From assembly GCA_963787415.1 (NCBI GenBank), contig CAWBCO010000006.1:248001-312000 (forward strand): a stretch of DNA of 64,000 nucleotides, read 5' to 3'. This stretch comes from CAVUWL01 sp963787415. Lineage in GTDB: Bacteria; Actinomycetota; Thermoleophilia; Solirubrobacterales; 70-9. This document shows, piece after piece, positions 16,033 to 24,213 of this stretch (its first letter is position 1; each line of letters begins with the position of its first letter). A program made the position numbers and the translations under genes. Under the pieces are notes generated by a model. That model saw only the letters and a program-made list of their open reading frames with translations, was not told the DNA's origin and made no database searches.

Positions 16033-17334
16033 TTGGAGCTTGTTGAGGTAGAGATCGATTCACTAGCCTTCGGCGGGCGCGGAGTCGCGCGTGCCAACGG
16101 CTACGTCGTCTTCGTCACTGGAGCGCTGCCGGGCGACCGGGTGCGGGCCGAGGTGACAAAGTCAAAGCGTAACTTCGCCGAGGCCCGCACAATCGAGCTC
16201 CTGCGCCCCGGCGTCGATCGCATTCCTGACAGCTGCCTGCACGGCGGCGAGCCCTGCCCCGGCGCTCCCTGGCAGGGCCTGCCCTATGAGAGCCAGCTCT
16301 CCCATAAGCAGCGCCAGGTCGATGAGGCCCTGCGGCGGATTGGCGGCCTCGAGGACTTCGAACTGCAAGAGATCGAACCGGCGATCGGACCCTGGCGCTA
16401 CCGCAACAAGCTTGAGTATTCCTTCGGCGAGGCAAACGGCGAGACGACCCTCGGCTTCCACGCCCGCGGCCGCTGGGATCAGATCGTCGATGTCGAGGAT
16501 TGCCTGCTTGCCTCTGAAGCTGGCAACGCGGCCCGAAATGCGATCCGCGAGTGGGCGCGTTCGGAGACGATCTCCCCCTATGACCGCCGCGCAAAGCAGG
16601 GCGTCCTGCGCAACCTGATCGTCCGCGAGGGAAGGCGTAGCGGCCAGATCCAGACCCGGCTGGTCACCTCGGTGGCCCATTTTCCCAAACCTCCGGTAGA
16701 CCTTCACACCGCGATCGAGGGACCCTCGGGGTCAACCGAGGGCCCGACCGGAGTCCTCGGAGCCGAGCACCTGGCCGAGCAGCTCTGCGGCCTGGAGCTG
16801 GAGATTTCCCACAACGCCTTCTTTCAGACCAACACCGAGATGGCCGAGCGGCTCTACGCCGTCGCCGCTAAGTTTGGCGGGCTGACGGGCGCCGAGCGCG
16901 TCTTTGACCTCTACTGCGGGATCGGCACAATCGGATTGACGATGGCGGCCCACGCGGCTGAGATCTGGGGCCTTGAGATTGTCGCCGAGGCGATCGCCGA
17001 CGCCGAGCGCAATGCCAAACGCAACCGGATCGAGAACGCTCGCTTCCTCACCGCCAGCGCCCGTACCGGCCTGCGGCCGCTGATCGAGGAGGCTGGGACA
17101 CCCGATCTGATCTTCATCGACCCACCCCGAGCGGGCCTCTCCCAAAAAATCGTGCGGCGAGTGATCGAGTGCGGATCGCGGCGGATCGTATATGTCTCAT
17201 GCAACCCGACGACGTTGGCGCCAAACGCCTCACAACTGGTCGAGGCAGGCTATACGCTGCGCCGGGTGAAGCCGGTCGACATGTTCCCCCAGACCCCCCA
17301 CATCGAGTGCGTGGCGCTCTTTGAGCGTGACTAG
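16033..17334 (+). CDS. TrmA/RumA-family RNA (uracil-5-)-methyltransferase
   Basis: 433 residues from TTG 16033, adjacent to the previous stop. An N-terminal TRAM domain (ELVEVEIDSLAFGGRGVARA, later VFVTGALPGDRVRAEV) precedes the methyltransferase core with VFDLYCGIGTIGLTMA (SAM), FIDPPRAGLS and the catalytic Cys in YVSCNPTTLAPN. The 4Fe-4S cysteine set of RlmD seems incomplete: SCLHGGEPCPGAPW and a later VEDCLLA retain only some cysteines. The target is m5U in 23S rRNA or tRNA; which one cannot be settled. Confidence 0.9.
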   Translation: MELVEVEIDSLAFGGRGVARANGYVVFVTGALPGDRVRAEVTKSKRNFAEARTIELLRPGVDRIPDSCLHGGEPCPGAPWQGLPYESQLSHKQRQVDEALRRIGGLEDFELQEIEPAIGPWRYRNKLEYSFGEANGETTLGFHARGRWDQIVDVEDCLLASEAGNAARNAIREWARSETISPYDRRAKQGVLRNLIVREGRRSGQIQTRLVTSVAHFPKPPVDLHTAIEGPSGSTEGPTGVLGAEHLAEQLCGLELEISHNAFFQTNTEMAERLYAVAAKFGGLTGAERVFDLYCGIGTIGLTMAAHAAEIWGLEIVAEAIADAERNAKRNRIENARFLTASARTGLRPLIEEAGTPDLIFIDPPRAGLSQKIVRRVIECGSRRIVYVSCNPTTLAPNASQLVEAGYTLRRVKPVDMFPQTPHIECVALFERD

Positions 17335-18106
17335 CCGCGGATTTGGCGTCGCCGCGGGGCTCGACCCCGAGGTCGCGCGTCCACTCGCCGGCCGCTGCGC
17401 GGAGCTGGGCTACGGCTCGATCTGGTCAAACGATCACCCCGGCGCCAAGGGACTGCAGACGCTGGCTGAGTTCGCCTCCGGCGCTCCCGAGATCGAGCTG
17501 GGAGTCGCCGTGATCGCGCTCGATCGGACCCCGATGGAGACGATCGCGGCAGACATCGAGCGCCTCGGCCTTGACCGCTCCCGTCTCTGGCTGGGCGTCG
17601 GCGCAGGGTTCTCCCCGAGGCCGCTGAAGCTGATGCGCGAGGCCCTTCCCCAGCTGCGCGAGGCCCTTCCCGGCGTCCGTCTGGTTCTTGCCGCGATGGG
17701 GCCAAAGATGTGCGAACTGGCTGGCGCCGACTACGACGGCGCCTTTTTTAACTGGATGACGCCGAGCTTCGCCGCCGCCGCCAGACAACGGGTCGAGGCA
17801 GGCGCGGAGCGGGCCGAGCATCAGGCTCCGCCGAGCTTCGGCTATGTCCGCACCGCGGTCGGCGCCGATGCGGCCCAGCGCCTCGCCACGGAGGAGTCCT
17901 TTTACCGCGACCTCCACGATGGCTACCGAAATCATTTTGCCCGCCTCGGGGAGCCGCAGGGCACGGTCGGGGTTGCGGCCGCCACCGCGGCGGAGGCGCA
18001 GTCTGGACTCGCGGCCTACGGGGCGCTTGAGACGGTGGTGGTCAGAGGCCTTGCCAGCGCCAACCTGGAGGCGATGAGCGCACTCGCTCAGTCAGCGGCG
18101 CCCTGA
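17321..18106 (+). CDS. LLM-class flavin-dependent oxidoreductase
   Basis: 261 residues with a luciferase-like TIM-barrel layout: FGVAAGLDPEVARPLAGRCA, YGSIWSNDHPGAKGL, a GVAVIALDRTP strand, RLWLGVGAGFSPRPL, and later VVVRGLASANLEAMSALA. The start is TTG 17321 or GTG 17327; either overlaps the upstream gene's end by 8-14 bases. Such enzymes use FMN or F420. The short length and lack of further motifs do not distinguish them. It is the last gene of the plus-strand run. Confidence 0.8.
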   Translation: MSVTSRGFGVAAGLDPEVARPLAGRCAELGYGSIWSNDHPGAKGLQTLAEFASGAPEIELGVAVIALDRTPMETIAADIERLGLDRSRLWLGVGAGFSPRPLKLMREALPQLREALPGVRLVLAAMGPKMCELAGADYDGAFFNWMTPSFAAAARQRVEAGAERAEHQAPPSFGYVRTAVGADAAQRLATEESFYRDLHDGYRNHFARLGEPQGTVGVAAATAAEAQSGLAAYGALETVVVRGLASANLEAMSALAQSAAP

Positions 18107-18712
18107 TCAGTAGGGAGGCAGGTCCTCATACCACTCACCGAGCATCCGGAATGCTCGCCAGAAGCGCTGCTTGGCGCCCTCCTCATCCAGCGAGTCATCG
18201 ATATCGGGGACGTAGAGTGCATCGACCATCGGGGTGAAGGCCTGGATCTCGCCCTCGCGCTGCTCGATCGGGCGCGAGAGGGGAATCTGGAGCTGGTTGA
18301 GGGTTCGCAGCGCCGGCTCACCCATCACGACCATGATCTTGGGCTGGACGATCGCGATCTCCTCGATCAGCCGCCGCACGCACTCCTGCGCGGCGAGCTC
18401 CGGCTCGCCGATCGGGCACTTGACGCAGAGGCTGCCGTAGACCACGAGTGGGTCGATCCCCAATCGCTTGAAGCTTTTCATCAGCGCGTTGCCGGCGCGC
18501 CCGTAGAAGGCGACGCCCTCCTCGATCTCGGAGCTGGCGGGAGCGTGCTTGAGCATGAAGATGTCGGCCTGCGGATGACCGGAGCCGAGCACCGGCATCA
18601 GCTTCCCGCGCGGACAGTGCGGGCACTCCTGCAATTCGCGGGTCAGCTGGTTGAGCTCGCGAATCGCACGCTCGAGGTACTTCTCGCGGATCTCATCGTC
18701 GGTGGTCGGCAT
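18107..18712 (-). CDS. Uracil-DNA-glycosylase-like protein, diverged
   Basis: 201 residues resembling family 4/5 UDGs: CPHC (residues 31-34), GSGHPQADIFML, EEGVAFYGRAGNALM, LCVKCPIGEPEL, and QPKIMVVMGEPAL. Cysteines in CPHC, CVKC and QEC could hold the 4Fe-4S cluster. But motif A is KHAPASSE instead of GEAPG.E, and the C-terminal HPS motif is replaced by ALYVPDIDDSLDE with no His. Catalysis of uracil excision is therefore uncertain. It lies tail to tail with the LLM gene. Confidence 0.75.
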   Translation of the reverse strand: MPTTDDEIREKYLERAIRELNQLTRELQECPHCPRGKLMPVLGSGHPQADIFMLKHAPASSEIEEGVAFYGRAGNALMKSFKRLGIDPLVVYGSLCVKCPIGEPELAAQECVRRLIEEIAIVQPKIMVVMGEPALRTLNQLQIPLSRPIEQREGEIQAFTPMVDALYVPDIDDSLDEEGAKQRFWRAFRMLGEWYEDLPPY

Positions 18713-18767
18713 CGCCTGGGATCTCTTTGACGGACCGGGCGCGGGTCCTCTCCCCGACCTCCCTGCA

Positions 18768-20051
18768 TCAGCTCTTGCTCGCCGAGCCGCGCCCCCGCGG
18801 CCGCCCGCCGCGCACCGGCTTTGGGTCGGGGACCCGCCGTTTGGGCGCCTTCGGGCGACCGGCGGTTTGAAGGATCTTCAGCGCCTGCACGTAGACGAGA
18901 TTCTTGTGCTTGCGGGTGATGTCGGCATCGCGCATCGCCTCGAGGAACTCCCCCGGCCCGTTGAAATCGTGGATTCGCACGCGCACGCTGCCCAACCCCT
19001 GGGCGACATGACTGTCGGAGCCAGCCCCCGGGACGATTCGATACTTGCTGGCAAAACGCTCTGCCTCCTCGTTGAAGGCGGTGAGCGCGACGCGGGGGTT
19101 GAATACCTCGAGAATGTCGACCTCCTCGACGATCTCGATCAGGTGCTCATAGTCGGGTACCGAGTGGAAGCGATCGAAGGGATGGGGCACGTAGACGAGG
19201 CCCCCCTGGCGGCGAATCTCAGCGATCGTTTCGGCCATCGTCATCCCGCGGGGAATCTTCTCCTCGAGAAAGAGGCCGATTACCTCGCCCTGCTCGGCGG
19301 TCTTCACCTCCTCGCCGACGATCACCTTGATCTCGTCCTCGCCCTCGACGATGCGGCGCGCCTCAAGCGCCCCCGAAACCTCGTTGTGATCGGTGATCGC
19401 GATCGCCCCCAGTCCACGGTCGCGGGCGGTGTTGACCAAAACCTCAACCGGAGTCGCGCAATCGGGCGAGTGATCGGTATGCATGTGGAGGTCGACCTCG
19501 ATCAGCGGGCGGTGAGAGATCCGGCGGTGCAGCTCCCGGTCGCCTTGGGGATCGTGTCGACGCTCAAGAAGCCGGCGGTAGAGATCCTCAATCTCGGCGC
19601 CAACCTGCTCCCAACCGCGGCCGTCTCCGCCGGGCTCAAGGAGCTGGTAATCGGCGGGAAAATAGGCCGCCAGCAGCTCCGCCGTCGCCGGCGCCGTCAC
19701 CGTACGGGCGTCGAGGCGACCGAAGAAGATCTCAACCAGGGGCCGGGCGACCTGAGTCGAGAGCACTCGCTCCTGCGGAGCGTGGAAGGTGGCCACGTTG
19801 AGCGAGTGGGATTGGCGCAGGGCGGCCGAGGAAACGCTCGGTGCAAATGGCTCGTGAACGTGGACGATGTCGATCGACGTCTGACCCAGGAGCTTCTTGA
19901 CCCGGTCACCGGTGGCAAGGGTCAGGATCCGGTGCCCGCGGCGCTCAAGCTCCTCGCAGAGGTGCCCGACAAAATCGTTTACCGGATTGCTCACCCCCCG
20001 GCGATAGGGAGTGACCTGGGCTATCGAGAGGCGGCCGTCTGACACGGGCAA
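18768..20051 (-). CDS. PHP-domain protein with a partial GT4 glycosyltransferase N-terminus
   Basis: 427 residues in two parts. Residues 8-140 are the N-terminal half of a GT-B (GT4) glycosyltransferase: SIAQVTPYRRGVSNPVNDFV, DIVHVHEPFAPSVSSAAL, VATFHAP. A short stretch (GRGWEQVGAEIEDLYRRLLE) resembles the extreme C-terminal helix of such enzymes, so the donor-binding domain seems deleted. From residue 185 a PHP phosphoesterase follows: EVDLHMHTDHSPD, AIAITDHNEVSG, YVPHPFDRFH, GAGSDSHV, all metal-binding residues present. The tail is basic. It is next to ino1, suggesting a role with inositol phosphates or their conjugates, by context only. Confidence 0.85.
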   Translation of the reverse strand: MPVSDGRLSIAQVTPYRRGVSNPVNDFVGHLCEELERRGHRILTLATGDRVKKLLGQTSIDIVHVHEPFAPSVSSAALRQSHSLNVATFHAPQERVLSTQVARPLVEIFFGRLDARTVTAPATAELLAAYFPADYQLLEPGGDGRGWEQVGAEIEDLYRRLLERRHDPQGDRELHRRISHRPLIEVDLHMHTDHSPDCATPVEVLVNTARDRGLGAIAITDHNEVSGALEARRIVEGEDEIKVIVGEEVKTAEQGEVIGLFLEEKIPRGMTMAETIAEIRRQGGLVYVPHPFDRFHSVPDYEHLIEIVEEVDILEVFNPRVALTAFNEEAERFASKYRIVPGAGSDSHVAQGLGSVRVRIHDFNGPGEFLEAMRDADITRKHKNLVYVQALKILQTAGRPKAPKRRVPDPKPVRGGRPRGRGSASKS

Positions 20052-20084
20052 GCAGCATAGGAGCCCGGGAGCTGGGCACCAATG

Positions 20085-21263
20085 CTAGGCCTCAGCCTGA
20101 GTCTCGATCTCGGGCGATTTACCCACACCGCGAAGCGGGGACCCCGCGCGCGCGTTGGTGGCGATGAACTCCTCTGTCTGCTCGCGGGCCTGATCGTCGG
20201 GTCGCTGAGAATGGGGGGACTTCATCAGGTAGCTGGAAGGTCCGTCGAGCTGGCCGGCGATGCCGTTGTTGCGCGCCAGCTTGATGATGCGAACCGCATC
20301 GATCACGACCCCGGCGGAGTTGGGGGAGTCCCAGACCTCGAGCTTCAGCTCGAGGTTGAGCGGCACGTCACCGAATGCTTTGCCCTCGATGCGGATGTGG
20401 GCCCACTTGCGATCGGTGAGCCAGGCAACGTAGTCGGAGGGGCCGACGTGAACGTCCTCCTCGGGCAGCTCATGGCCCATGATCGAGGTGACAGCGTTGG
20501 TCTTTGAGATCTTCTTGGAGTCCAGCCGCTCGCGCTCGAGCATGTTGAAGAAGTCCATGTTGCCGCCGACGTTCAGCTGGCTGGTCCGCTCCATTCGCAC
20601 GCCGCGGTCATGAAAGAGGCGGGCGAGCTGGCGGTGGACGATCGTCGCGCCGACCTGGGACTTGATGTCATCGCCGATGATCGGCAGGCCCGCCTCGCGG
20701 AAGCGGCTGTCCCAGTAATCCTCGCGTGCGATGAAGACCGGCAGGCAATTGACAAAGCCGACGCCGGCGGCGAGCGCCTGCTCGACGTACCACTTGGTCG
20801 CCTCCTCAGAGCCCACCGGGAGATAGCAGACGAGTACGTCTGCCTTGCTCTGTTTGAGGATTCCGACGATGTCAGCGGTCTTTCCCGGTGCCTTGGTGAT
20901 CCTCTGTTTGAGGTATTTACCGAGACCGTCGTGGGTCATGCCACGCTCAACCGTGACCCCGATCGGAGGAACCTCAGAGAACTTGATCGTGTTGTTTTGA
21001 CCCGACCAGATCGCCTCGGATAGATCCTTGCCCACCTTCTCGGAGTCGATGTCAAAGGCCGCAACGAACTCCACGTCGCGGACGTGATAGCCACCGAGGT
21101 CGACGTGCATCAGACCGGGAACCTGCTCGCTGGGATCAGCGTCGCGGTAGTAGTGGACACCCTGGATGAAGGAGCTGGCACAGTTGCCGACCCCGACGAT
21201 CGCGACGCGCACCTTTGCCTCGGCGGCGCTTTTGGCCCCGTTTGCTCCGTTTGCCTCACTCAT
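20085..21263 (-). CDS. ino1: Inositol-3-phosphate synthase
   Basis: 392 residues that convert glucose-6-phosphate to inositol-3-phosphate with NAD. Signs are VRVAIVGVGNCASSFIQGV (NAD fold), GQNNTIKFSEVPP, LPVGSEEATKWYVEQALAAG, IIGDDIKSQVGATIVHRQLA and the LNVGGNMDFFNM motif, all as in the actinobacterial/archaeal-type enzyme. It sits between the PHP protein and a CDP-alcohol phosphotransferase, so the product probably feeds phosphatidylinositol-type lipid and perhaps mycothiol-like synthesis. Confidence 0.95.
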   Translation of the reverse strand: MSEANGANGAKSAAEAKVRVAIVGVGNCASSFIQGVHYYRDADPSEQVPGLMHVDLGGYHVRDVEFVAAFDIDSEKVGKDLSEAIWSGQNNTIKFSEVPPIGVTVERGMTHDGLGKYLKQRITKAPGKTADIVGILKQSKADVLVCYLPVGSEEATKWYVEQALAAGVGFVNCLPVFIAREDYWDSRFREAGLPIIGDDIKSQVGATIVHRQLARLFHDRGVRMERTSQLNVGGNMDFFNMLERERLDSKKISKTNAVTSIMGHELPEEDVHVGPSDYVAWLTDRKWAHIRIEGKAFGDVPLNLELKLEVWDSPNSAGVVIDAVRIIKLARNNGIAGQLDGPSSYLMKSPHSQRPDDQAREQTEEFIATNARAGSPLRGVGKSPEIETQAEA

Positions 21264-21324
21264 CAGTTTTGAAGTCCTTCCTCGATCACGCTAGGTGCCA
21301 GATCACACCCGGGCGCTCAACTGG

Positions 21325-22014
21325 TTACAGCCCATCCACTCGACCTCCCTCATCGCCCGAGACGACGGTTGCCTCCTTGGAGAGCTCATTTCGCACATGC
21401 CAAACACGCTGGACCACGGTGATGATGGTCAGAGCGGCGATCACATAGATCGCCGGCGCCAGCAACTCGAAGTGTCCAAGCCCGGCGCCCTTGGCAAAGA
21501 CCAAGCCGATCGAAAGTAGCACCACCCTGACCGGCCGCGTCGCCAAGCCGACCTTGCACTCGACCCCGAGGGCCTCCGCCCGGGCGCGGGTGTAGGAGAC
21601 CATCAGCGAGCCGAGCACCGCCACCACGCACATCGCCGCGGCGAAGTCCTGGCCGCTGGCGGCGAAGTAGCCGGCGACCGCGGCAAGCACGACCCCCTCC
21701 TCGATACGGTCCAGGGTCGAGTCAAGAAATGCGCCGAAAAGGGTGCCCTTGCCCGACATCCGCGAGTAGCGCCCATCGAGGGTGTCCATCACCGAACCGA
21801 CGATGAAGGCGACGCCGGCGAGGAAGAAGAGGCGCTGTGTGATCAAGGCGGCGGCGCAGAGGTTGAGCGCGAGTCCGACGCTCGAGATCGCGTTGGGAGT
21901 CAGGCGGGACTCGATCAGACGGTCGCGAGCATAGGCCCGAAGCTCCTGCCCGTTGCGGGTCTGGCGAGGGTTGCGGCGACCACCAGGGGCCCTAGGGGGC
22001 GCCGAAGATTCCAT
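21325..22014 (-). CDS. CDP-alcohol phosphatidyltransferase, likely PI(P) synthase
   Basis: 229 residues, a membrane enzyme with the CDP-alcohol signature DTLDGRYSRMSGKGTLFG followed by AFLDSTLDR. This is DxxDGxx(A/S)R, then GxxxDxxxD with spacing kept; Ser replaces the usual Ala. Preceding YARDRLIESRLTPNAISSVG and several hydrophobic helices fit actinobacterial phosphatidylinositol-phosphate synthase. The adjacent ino1 makes inositol-3-phosphate the likely acceptor. It lies about 60 bases upstream of ino1 on the same strand. Confidence 0.85.
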   Translation of the reverse strand: MESSAPPRAPGGRRNPRQTRNGQELRAYARDRLIESRLTPNAISSVGLALNLCAAALITQRLFFLAGVAFIVGSVMDTLDGRYSRMSGKGTLFGAFLDSTLDRIEEGVVLAAVAGYFAASGQDFAAAMCVVAVLGSLMVSYTRARAEALGVECKVGLATRPVRVVLLSIGLVFAKGAGLGHFELLAPAIYVIAALTIITVVQRVWHVRNELSKEATVVSGDEGGRVDGL

Positions 22015-22051
22015 CCGCTGAGGCTAGATGATCCTCGCGGCGCCCGGCGAG

Positions 22052-22840
22052 CTAGGCCTCGGCCTCTCGCGGCGCCCGCCCTCGCCAGGCCCAGGCCTCG
22101 GGACGGGCGCGGGCCAGGAGGCGGGCGGCGATCAACGCCGCCGAGACGGCGACGACCCAGCCGAGGACCGCGTCGGTCCAGTAGTGGTTGGCGGTGACTA
22201 TCACCACCCAGGCGATGAGCAGCGGCCAGAGGGCCCAGAAGGCCCGTGCAAACCGGTTGCGACAGACCATCACGCCGGTGCCTCCGATCATCAGCGCAAA
22301 GGCGCAGTGCATGCTCGGCACGGCCGCGTAGGGATTGATGAAGATCTTCGCGATCGAGGAATTGTGGCTGACCCCGGAGAAGGCGCTGATCGTGTCGACG
22401 AATCCGTGTTCGGGGAACATCCGGGGCGGCGCGGTCGGAAACAATGTGTAGCCGATCAGCGCCAGGCCCATCGAGACGACGAACATGTTTCGGACGAAGT
22501 AATAGGACTGATTGCGAAACAGGTAGAGCCAGATCAGGAAGCCGAGCGCGATTGAGAACTGGGCGTTGAGATAGAGCTGGTTGGCGATGTCGATCAGCCA
22601 GTGGGCCTGCAGGAAGAAGGCCTGCAGCCTGGGCTCAAAGAAGGTGTGGGTCGATTGCTCGAACTGGATCACCTGCTGGCCATGGGCGATCGCGACCGAG
22701 CGCTGCCCGTCGGCGATCCCGCGGACGAACTCATAGGCCAAATCGACCAACGCCAGGATCGCAATCTGGCGGCCTGCATCCGGCCAGCCCTGGGGAAGCC
22801 TGGCCTCCATTCGCGAAAAAGCCCGAGACACCCGCTGCAT
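22052..22840 (-). CDS. PAP2/Aur1-like membrane phosphatase or phosphotransferase
   Basis: ATG 22840 is preferred; a TTG eight codons upstream also exists. The 262-residue product has about five to six TM helices and the acid-phosphatase triad motifs: GYTLFPTAPPRMFPEHGFVD, PSMHCAFALMIGG and TANHYWTDAVLGW. The GYTLFPTAPPR block and overall layout resemble inositol-phosphorylceramide-synthase-like (Aur1) and related PAP2 proteins. Given its neighbours, a head-group transfer or dephosphorylation step in inositol-lipid metabolism is likely, but this is inferred from context. Confidence 0.8.
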   Translation of the reverse strand: MQRVSRAFSRMEARLPQGWPDAGRQIAILALVDLAYEFVRGIADGQRSVAIAHGQQVIQFEQSTHTFFEPRLQAFFLQAHWLIDIANQLYLNAQFSIALGFLIWLYLFRNQSYYFVRNMFVVSMGLALIGYTLFPTAPPRMFPEHGFVDTISAFSGVSHNSSIAKIFINPYAAVPSMHCAFALMIGGTGVMVCRNRFARAFWALWPLLIAWVVIVTANHYWTDAVLGWVVAVSAALIAARLLARARPEAWAWRGRAPREAEA

Positions 22841-22882
22841 TGTAATTACCCGGTTAACGGCCAACCTTTAGGGTCGCCGACC

Positions 22883-23584
22883 ATGGAGTGGAGACGACCC
22901 GCCAAGGCCAGGGTGCGGGCGATTCGGGATCGATTGCGAGAGATGTACGGGCGCCCGATCGGCGCCCCCCACTCCAAGCCGGTCGATGAGCTGATCAAAA
23001 CCGTGCTCTCCCAGCACACAAACGACCGCAATCGGGATCGGGCGCTGGCGCGACTGCGGGAGCGGTTCCCGACCTGGGTCGAGGTGCGCGAAGCGCCGCT
23101 GGCCGAGGTCGAAGAGGCGATCCGCCCCGGTGGCCTCGGCCCGCAGAAGGCGCCCCGCATCCAGGCGATCCTGGGGGAGCTCGGCGAGCCGCCCGACCTC
23201 GACTGGACCGCGACCGCACCGCGGGAGGAGTCAATGGGGTTCCTGCTCTCCCTACCCGGTGTCGGGCGAAAAACCGCTGCCTGCGTGCTGATTTTCAGCT
23301 GGGGTCTGCCCGAGTTCCCGGTCGACGTCCACATCCACCGGGTCGGCCGCCGGCTCGGCCTCCTGCCCCCAGATGCCTCTCTGGAGCGCGCCCACGAGGA
23401 GGTGGCGGCGATCGTCGATCCCGACGATGCCTACGAGCTGCACATGAACCTGATCCGCCACGGCCGCGAGCTCTGCCGTCCCCAGCCGCGCTGCGCGGGA
23501 TGTGGGCTGCGGCGAATGTGCCCCTGGTACCGCAGCCAGCGCCGGAGCGGCGCTAGTATCCCCGCCGCCGGCCGGAGGGACTGA
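22883..23584 (+). CDS. Endonuclease III-like DNA glycosylase
   Basis: ATG 22883 starts a 233-residue HhH-GPD protein. The frame is open further upstream, over the divergent gene, without similarity. Features: LIKTVLSQHTNDRNRDRAL, helix-hairpin-helix LLSLPGVGRKTAACVL with the catalytic Lys, the catalytic Asp in VDVHIHRVGRRLG, and a C-terminal iron-sulfur loop CRPQPRCAGCGLRRMC whose first spacing is one residue shorter than in E. coli Nth. It would remove oxidised pyrimidines. It is divergent from the PAP2 gene. Confidence 0.88.
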   Translation: MEWRRPAKARVRAIRDRLREMYGRPIGAPHSKPVDELIKTVLSQHTNDRNRDRALARLRERFPTWVEVREAPLAEVEEAIRPGGLGPQKAPRIQAILGELGEPPDLDWTATAPREESMGFLLSLPGVGRKTAACVLIFSWGLPEFPVDVHIHRVGRRLGLLPPDASLERAHEEVAAIVDPDDAYELHMNLIRHGRELCRPQPRCAGCGLRRMCPWYRSQRRSGASIPAAGRRD

Positions 23585-23613
23585 CCCCGGGGGCCGGCTC
23601 CAAAGACCGCCAA

Positions 23614-24034
23614 ATGAGCAAACGCACCTTCGTCATCTTCGGGCTGCTTGTCGTGTTCGCCGCGGTCCTCATCCCCTGGCTTGCCTTTCACTCGCGAGGT
23701 GATGCGGCGATCGGCGAGCAGAAGGTGCCGGCGAACCTGAAGGCCGGTCAGGCCCTGTTTAAGACAAATTGCGGTACCTGCCACACGCTCTATGCCGCCG
23801 GCACCGACGGCAATTACGGACCGGACCTGGACGAACTGCTGGCGCCCAGCGGGGCGCCCAGCGGTCCTTCGGCCCCAGCAGACGATCAGCTCGACCAGAA
23901 CCCTCGTTCTCAATACCCTTGAACACGGCCTCGACACGACGACGACGCCCGGGCGCATGCCCGCCGGCATTCTCAACCAGCGCCAGGCTCAAGAAGTCGC
24001 CAACTTCGTCGCCCACACCGCCGGCGAGGGCTAG
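23614..24034 (+). pseudogene. Cytochrome c, single heme, one frame break
   Basis: The first frame gives MSKRTFVIFGLLVVFAAVLIPWLAFHSRG (membrane anchor or uncleaved signal), then KAGQALFKTNCGTCHTLYAAG with the heme motif CGTCH. Near 23870-23895 similarity moves one base over and continues as TLVLNTLEHGLDTTTTPGRM, with the distal Met in GRMPAGIL and the end QAQEVANFVAHTAGEG at 24034. Both halves of a class I cytochrome c are present, so the gene is almost certainly intact in the organism and the break is one extra base. It is probably a membrane-bound electron carrier facing outside. Confidence 0.8.
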
Positions 24035-24131
24035 GACGAAGGGGCGAGAGGCGATCGCCCACCCCACCTCCCCAGAGCCCAGCGACCCTGATCGAACGGG
24101 ATCCCTGCCCGTGCCGGGCTAGACCTGGCGC

Positions 24132-24160
24132 TTGCAATTCCTGGGATGATCTGCCATACT
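24132..24160 (+). promoter_or_regulatory. Candidate promoter of the dnaK operon
   Basis: TTGCAA (24132-24137), a 17-base spacer and CATACT (24155-24160) lie about 54 bases before the GTG start of dnaK. I see no inverted repeat matching the HspR-binding HAIR consensus (CTTGAGT-N7-ACTCAAG) or CIRCE near it. Confidence 0.45.
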
Positions 24161-24213
24161 GACACTTAGATTTCCTGGACGTCCAAGACGAAACACCTGG
24201 AGGTAGGCAAGAA

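Noticed and set aside
18651..20042. 463-codon plus-strand frame opposite the PHP gene
   Set aside because: It is the antisense shadow of a well-supported PHP-domain gene and contains no independent motif.
24130..24213. HAIR or CIRCE operator upstream of dnaK
   Set aside because: I looked for CTTGAGT-N7-ACTCAAG and the CIRCE palindrome and found no convincing match, although hspR is in the operon.
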